From contig PCBI01000012.1 in the NCBI GenBank assembly GCA_002730875.1, positions 206,356-270,355 on the forward strand: a stretch of DNA of 64,000 nt, in the 5' to 3' direction. The notes under the pieces are model-generated. The model made no database searches. It saw nothing but the letters and a program-made list of their open reading frames with translations, and had not been told where the DNA came from. Each line of letters begins with the position of its first letter. Positions within the stretch are counted from its first letter, which is position 1. The position numbers and the translations under genes were made by a program. Shown one piece after another: positions 60,992 through 64,000 of the stretch. The stretch comes from Spirochaetaceae bacterium (lineage in GTDB: Bacteria; Spirochaetota; Leptospiria; Leptospirales; Leptonemataceae).

Positions 60992-62251
60992 ATGGAACAA
61001 CCTTTCAGACTGGCAGACTGGGTGCTTCAAGGCACAGGAAAATTGAGTACCGATACTTTGAACGGTCTGAAGACGTTTTTGCATCAATCCATGGACTGGT
61101 CCGGCGATCAACTGGAGAAGCTTTCGGATCAGCCACTCATACGCGAGTCCGATGTGGGCCGGGCCCTGTATCAAGCATCCCGGGGAATGAAAGAAGGCGC
61201 CGCTTCCACATCCGAGGCGCTGGGTATTGCTTCCCGAGCCACTCGCTATGCCTTCGATGTCGCCAGAAAAAGCGTGGCCGATTCCGATCGCACCGTCGAA
61301 GAAATCTTGTTTCACAACGTCGCAGTAGCCAGCGTGGCCGGCTCCTCATTTGGCGGCGTGACCATTAGCAAGATCAAACCCTCTCTCCGGTTAAACGGCA
61401 AAGACGCTACGCTGGAAGAAGTGGCGGAGGATTATCGCAAGCAGGCCGGTTCGTTAAAGCGCGGACCAATCTTGATGATTCCCGGTCTCTTCTGCGATGA
61501 AGGTCTCTGGAAAGACTCGGGTACCCCCACATCTTTCGAAGACCTGGTGCGTGAACTGGGTTACTATCCGATACACTTTCGTTTTAATCCAGGAAATCCC
61601 ATCCCGGAGAACGGAAAGGCGCTGTTTGACATGCTGAACGCCTTTTTCGCTCACGAAGAGTTCTACGAATCTCGACCAAAGGTTCTATGTTATAGTCAGG
61701 GCGGTTTGATTCTTCGTTCCGCCATCTATCTATCCATGCAGCCTGGAGCTTCCGCCGGGGACTATAAGAACTGGATCGATCATGCTGTCTTTATTGCATC
61801 GCCGGATGGCGGTTCCTACATCGAAAAGCTGGGATTCTGGATTGGTCTGGGGCTGTCCCGAGTTCCTCTGCCGGTGGTTTCCATTCTTGGCGCCATCGGC
61901 AACGAACGCAGCGATGCCATGAAAGACCTGTCTCATGGAATCATCCGCGAAGAGGATCGAGCCGTGCATCATCCGGACCGTTATGGCTTGAACACCTATC
62001 ACGGCGAACTGGACAACATCATGGGAACGCAAATATTCAGCTCCATCTCCACAAAGTCAGAAATCTGGGGTTCCTGGTTTGGCGATGGCGTTGTGGAAGA
62101 TACCAGCCTGAAACTATTGAGCGATACCGTTTTTCGCAGGAAAAAGAATCCGGAGGATCGCGTTCATCAACTGGAAGGCTTGAGTCACTTTCAGATTATG
62201 GGCTCGCCGGAAACCTCCGCTATTGTGCGAAGAATCCTTTCGGAAGGCTGA
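60992..62251 (+). CDS. Alpha/beta hydrolase, lipase-like
   Basis: 419 residues, no signal peptide. The first 150 residues are helical and charged. From about 155, hydrolase motifs appear: 'ILMIPGLFCDEGLWKD' (oxyanion loop), 'VLCYSQGGLILRSAIYL' (nucleophile elbow Y-S-Q-G-G), 'VFIASPDGGSYIEKLG' and a late 'LEGLSHFQIMGS' His. The pattern fits the PGAP1/lipase-type group that acts on lipids or acylated proteins. Substrate unknown. It starts divergent from the DUF4349 gene, with only 79 bp between. Confidence 0.85.
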   Translation: MEQPFRLADWVLQGTGKLSTDTLNGLKTFLHQSMDWSGDQLEKLSDQPLIRESDVGRALYQASRGMKEGAASTSEALGIASRATRYAFDVARKSVADSDRTVEEILFHNVAVASVAGSSFGGVTISKIKPSLRLNGKDATLEEVAEDYRKQAGSLKRGPILMIPGLFCDEGLWKDSGTPTSFEDLVRELGYYPIHFRFNPGNPIPENGKALFDMLNAFFAHEEFYESRPKVLCYSQGGLILRSAIYLSMQPGASAGDYKNWIDHAVFIASPDGGSYIEKLGFWIGLGLSRVPLPVVSILGAIGNERSDAMKDLSHGIIREEDRAVHHPDRYGLNTYHGELDNIMGTQIFSSISTKSEIWGSWFGDGVVEDTSLKLLSDTVFRRKKNPEDRVHQLEGLSHFQIMGSPETSAIVRRILSEG

Positions 62252-62323
62252 TCTCGTGGATCCGGAAGTTAACGACTCTGGCGCAATCGTCCCTTAACAA
62301 TCCGATGAGAAACCCGGAGCATT

Positions 62324-63571
62324 ATGGCCTCGAAAAATGAACCGTTGTATCTGGTGGATGCCAGCGTCTATCTCTTCCGGGCATTCTTTTCGTTGCCGGA
62401 CTCCATTCGCGATGCCGAAGGAAGAAGCGCAAACGTCATTTACGGATTTACGGACTTCTTGATCAAGTTTCGGGAAACCAGCCAGGCCAGGCTGGCCGCG
62501 CTTTGCTTTGATGAGAGCCTCACCACTAGCTTCAGAAACGAAATCGATCCTGCCTACAAAGCCAACCGACCGGAGGCTCCGGAGGATTTGAAGCGGCAGA
62601 TCCGGGCCTGTAAAGAAGTAGGCGCTATGATGGGATTTTCTGTCTATGCCAGCCCCCGTTACGAAGCTGACGATCTCATGGGTAGCCTGGCCCACCGATA
62701 CCGAAGCAAGAACAGGGGCGCCCGGGTCTGCATAGTGTCCACGGACAAAGACCTGCTACAGGTCCTGGAGCCCCTGGACGAATTCTGGAACTTTAGCAAG
62801 GATGAACGCTTCAAAGGCAAAGATGTAAAGCAACGAGTGGGCGTGCATGCCCATCAAATGGCCGATCTGCTGGCCATGACCGGCGATCCAGTGGACAACA
62901 TTACCGGCCTGCCGGGCATTGGAAAGACTACGGCGGCGGCTATCTTGAGCGAATTCAAGACCCTGGACTCTCTCCTAAAACGGATCGATTCGCTAAAGGA
63001 TCATTCCATGCGTGGCGCGGCCCGATTTCACAGAATCATTTGCGAAAACCTGGATGTGCTTGAGAAATCCCGGAAGTTAACGCTGATCGAAACCGGTCTG
63101 GAAGTGGAGCCAGATTTGAAGCGCTTATCCTTGCGCTCGCCGGATATCGCAGGTCTGGACGGCTTTTTCTCCGAGCTGGGAGTGGGCCAGCGACTCCTGG
63201 GCCGAATCAAAATCGTCGGAGCCCATAATGGCGCCGGTAGCGGCAAGCGTGGCAGCGCATCAGGGACCTCCAAAGCTCAAAAGAAAAGAACGGCCGGCCA
63301 GGGGAAAAGGCCAGGCGCAAAGAAGTCAGCGGTGGGCAAGTCCGCAAATATTCAGGTCGTGAAGAAATCTGGAAAGAAGGCAACGACGGAAAATTCCGCG
63401 AAAAATTCGGTCGCAAAGAAATCGATCGTAAAGAAATCCCGGAAGAAGACAGCGACGGCCAGGTCCGCCAAAAACTCGGCTGCAAAGAAATCCCCGAAGA
63501 AGGTGTCCAGGAAAAAAGTCGGCAAAAGCAACCCGGCCAGGACGAGCAGGGCGAAATCCGCGCGAGGGTGA
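62324..63571 (+). CDS. Stand-alone 5'-3' exonuclease with lysine-rich tail
   Basis: 415 residues. Residues 1-310 are the FEN/PIN-type domain of the PolA N-terminus: 'YLVDASVYLFRAFFSLPD', 'CFDESLTTSFRNEIDPAYKANR', 'YEADDLMGSLAHRY', 'STDKDLLQ' and the helix-hairpin-helix 'DNITGLPGIGKTTAAAIL' carry the metal Asp residues. No polymerase domain follows. The last 100 residues are Lys/Ala/Ser-rich with repeated 'AKKS'-type units, like histone H1 or the tails of DNA-binding proteins. It would degrade 5' flaps, perhaps tethered to DNA by the tail. CGGAG site before ATG 62324. The next gene starts 17 bp downstream. Confidence 0.92.
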   Translation: MASKNEPLYLVDASVYLFRAFFSLPDSIRDAEGRSANVIYGFTDFLIKFRETSQARLAALCFDESLTTSFRNEIDPAYKANRPEAPEDLKRQIRACKEVGAMMGFSVYASPRYEADDLMGSLAHRYRSKNRGARVCIVSTDKDLLQVLEPLDEFWNFSKDERFKGKDVKQRVGVHAHQMADLLAMTGDPVDNITGLPGIGKTTAAAILSEFKTLDSLLKRIDSLKDHSMRGAARFHRIICENLDVLEKSRKLTLIETGLEVEPDLKRLSLRSPDIAGLDGFFSELGVGQRLLGRIKIVGAHNGAGSGKRGSASGTSKAQKKRTAGQGKRPGAKKSAVGKSANIQVVKKSGKKATTENSAKNSVAKKSIVKKSRKKTATARSAKNSAAKKSPKKVSRKKVGKSNPARTSRAKSARG

Positions 63572-63588
63572 CGAAGGAGAATTTCTGG

Positions 63589-64000
63589 ATGAAGAATACC
63601 CGTTCCGAATTCGTAGTTTTCGTCGAGGATCTGTTCTCGGATCTGGGCCCTGGTCTACGAACCAGAGCCATGTTCGGCGGTCACGGAGTCTATTTTCGCG
63701 ACCAGATGTTTGCTCTCATCGCCTACGATCAGCTCTATATGAAGGTCGATGCGGTTCTGCTGGAGGACTACAAAGCGGCGGGGAGCGAGCCCTTCGTATA
63801 CGAAAGCCCGGGCCGAAAGCCTATCCAGATGTCCTACTGGTCCTTGCCGGAGGAGGCGTTGGAAAACCCTTCCCTTGCTCTGGAATGGGCCCAGCGTTCC
63901 CTGGCTGCCGCGAAGAAAACGGCGAAGAAAACGGCGAAGAAAACGGCGAAGAAAACGGCGAAGAAAACGGCGAAGAAAACGGCGAAGAAAACGGCGAAGA
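63589..64000 (+). CDS. TfoX N-terminal domain protein with AKKT-repeat tail (cut by window edge)
   Basis: At least 137 residues. The domain (about 1-105) matches TfoX_N: 'LGPGLRTRAMFGGHGVYFRDQMFALIAYDQLYMKVD' in pieces, 'PFVYESPGRKPIQMSYWSLPEEAL'. In competence regulators this domain pairs with TfoX_C; here it stands alone with a tail of AKKT repeats encoded by a 12-bp tandem repeat (63910 onward) running off the window. It follows the exonuclease by 17 bp, so the two form an operon. The AGGAG site before ATG 63589 is good. Confidence 0.88.
   Translation, partial: MKNTRSEFVVFVEDLFSDLGPGLRTRAMFGGHGVYFRDQMFALIAYDQLYMKVDAVLLEDYKAAGSEPFVYESPGRKPIQMSYWSLPEEALENPSLALEWAQRSLAAAKKTAKKTAKKTAKKTAKKTAKKTAKKTAK
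63910..64000 (+). repeat. 12-bp tandem repeat (GCGAAGAAAACG), at least 7 copies
   Basis: Perfect in-frame 12-bp units encoding Ala-Lys-Lys-Thr, seven full copies plus seven bases before the window ends. Because the unit is a multiple of three, copy-number change would lengthen or shorten the tail without a frameshift. Confidence 0.95.

Noticed and set aside
1..64000. tRNA, rRNA, tmRNA or riboswitch genes
   Set aside because: Intergenic regions were read for T-loop (GGTTCGAATC-like) and known leader motifs. None was complete enough to report; small RNAs without known motifs would be missed.

Overview
The window is a 64 kb chromosomal segment, roughly 53% GC by eye, that most likely comes from a free-living spirochaete of the order Leptospirales (a Leptonema- or Turneriella-like organism rather than a pathogenic Leptospira, which is AT-richer). 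Supporting signs are two adjacent FlaB-type periplasmic flagellins lacking the variable outer domains (14305-16277), an orphan FliG-like protein, many lipoproteins with relaxed spirochaetal lipoboxes, a lipid A acyltransferase, a bactofilin, and several conserved proteins without a recognised function. No rRNA, tRNA, CRISPR array, prophage or intact insertion sequence was seen. The assignment is inferred from gene content only.

Layout. 1-5300: the end of a DEAD-box RNA helicase with a low-complexity basic tail, an AraC regulator divergent from an NmrA-type reductase with 8-bp tandem repeats between them, a broken ECF sigma gene and a MORN/FecR lipoprotein. 5300-13950: an accessory metabolic and regulatory stretch with a cytochrome P450, a ferritin-like protein, a histone-deacetylase-like amidohydrolase, a hydrolase-OsmC fusion, a short reductase, an AraC regulator and a TetR/CPBP-protease operon behind an operator-bearing promoter. 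13950-17530: the two flagellins, a strong terminator and a membrane-anchored cyclic-nucleotide-binding protein. 17600-22240: an 8-bp microsatellite, a membrane protein, a hydrolase and a tandem pair of paralogous envelope proteins of unknown function. 22500-28000: haloalkane dehalogenase, an ABC-F ATPase and a hybrid histidine kinase. 28250-30950: two hypothetical proteins, then a bactofilin overlapping a catalytically degenerate M23 protein. 31400-39300: an acyltransferase/glycerol-3-phosphate dehydrogenase fusion, a kinase/response-regulator pair, a low-GC leucine-rich-repeat gene, a Spy-like/ECF sigma/small membrane protein operon, a ferredoxin and an RRM protein. 39500-45600: housekeeping genes (ilvB, holA, cinA, an LpxL-type acyltransferase) and a hypothetical. 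45700-52650: lipoproteins, including one with nine ELWxTDGT repeats flanked by an AraC regulator, an esterase, a SufT-like protein and a DUF1566 lipoprotein. 52900-64000: membrane pyrophosphatase, a TPR-like secreted protein, a DUF5939 adenylate cyclase, the FliG-like protein, a DUF4349 lipoprotein, a lipase-like hydrolase, a stand-alone 5'-3' exonuclease and a TfoX-N protein, the last two with lysine-rich tails.

How the parts connect. Signalling is prominent: three AraC regulators, one TetR, two histidine kinases, one ECF sigma in an apparent envelope-stress operon plus one decayed sigma gene, and both an adenylate cyclase and a separate cyclic-nucleotide-binding membrane protein. Envelope functions dominate the rest: lipid A and phospholipid acylation, a likely bactofilin/M23 cell-shape module, and about seven lipoproteins. 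The items most worth follow-up are the paralogous envelope pair at 19627-22235, the bactofilin/degenerate M23 pair, the acyltransferase-dehydrogenase fusion, the ELW-repeat lipoprotein, the Spy/sigma operon, and the short tandem repeats that could act as slippage switches.
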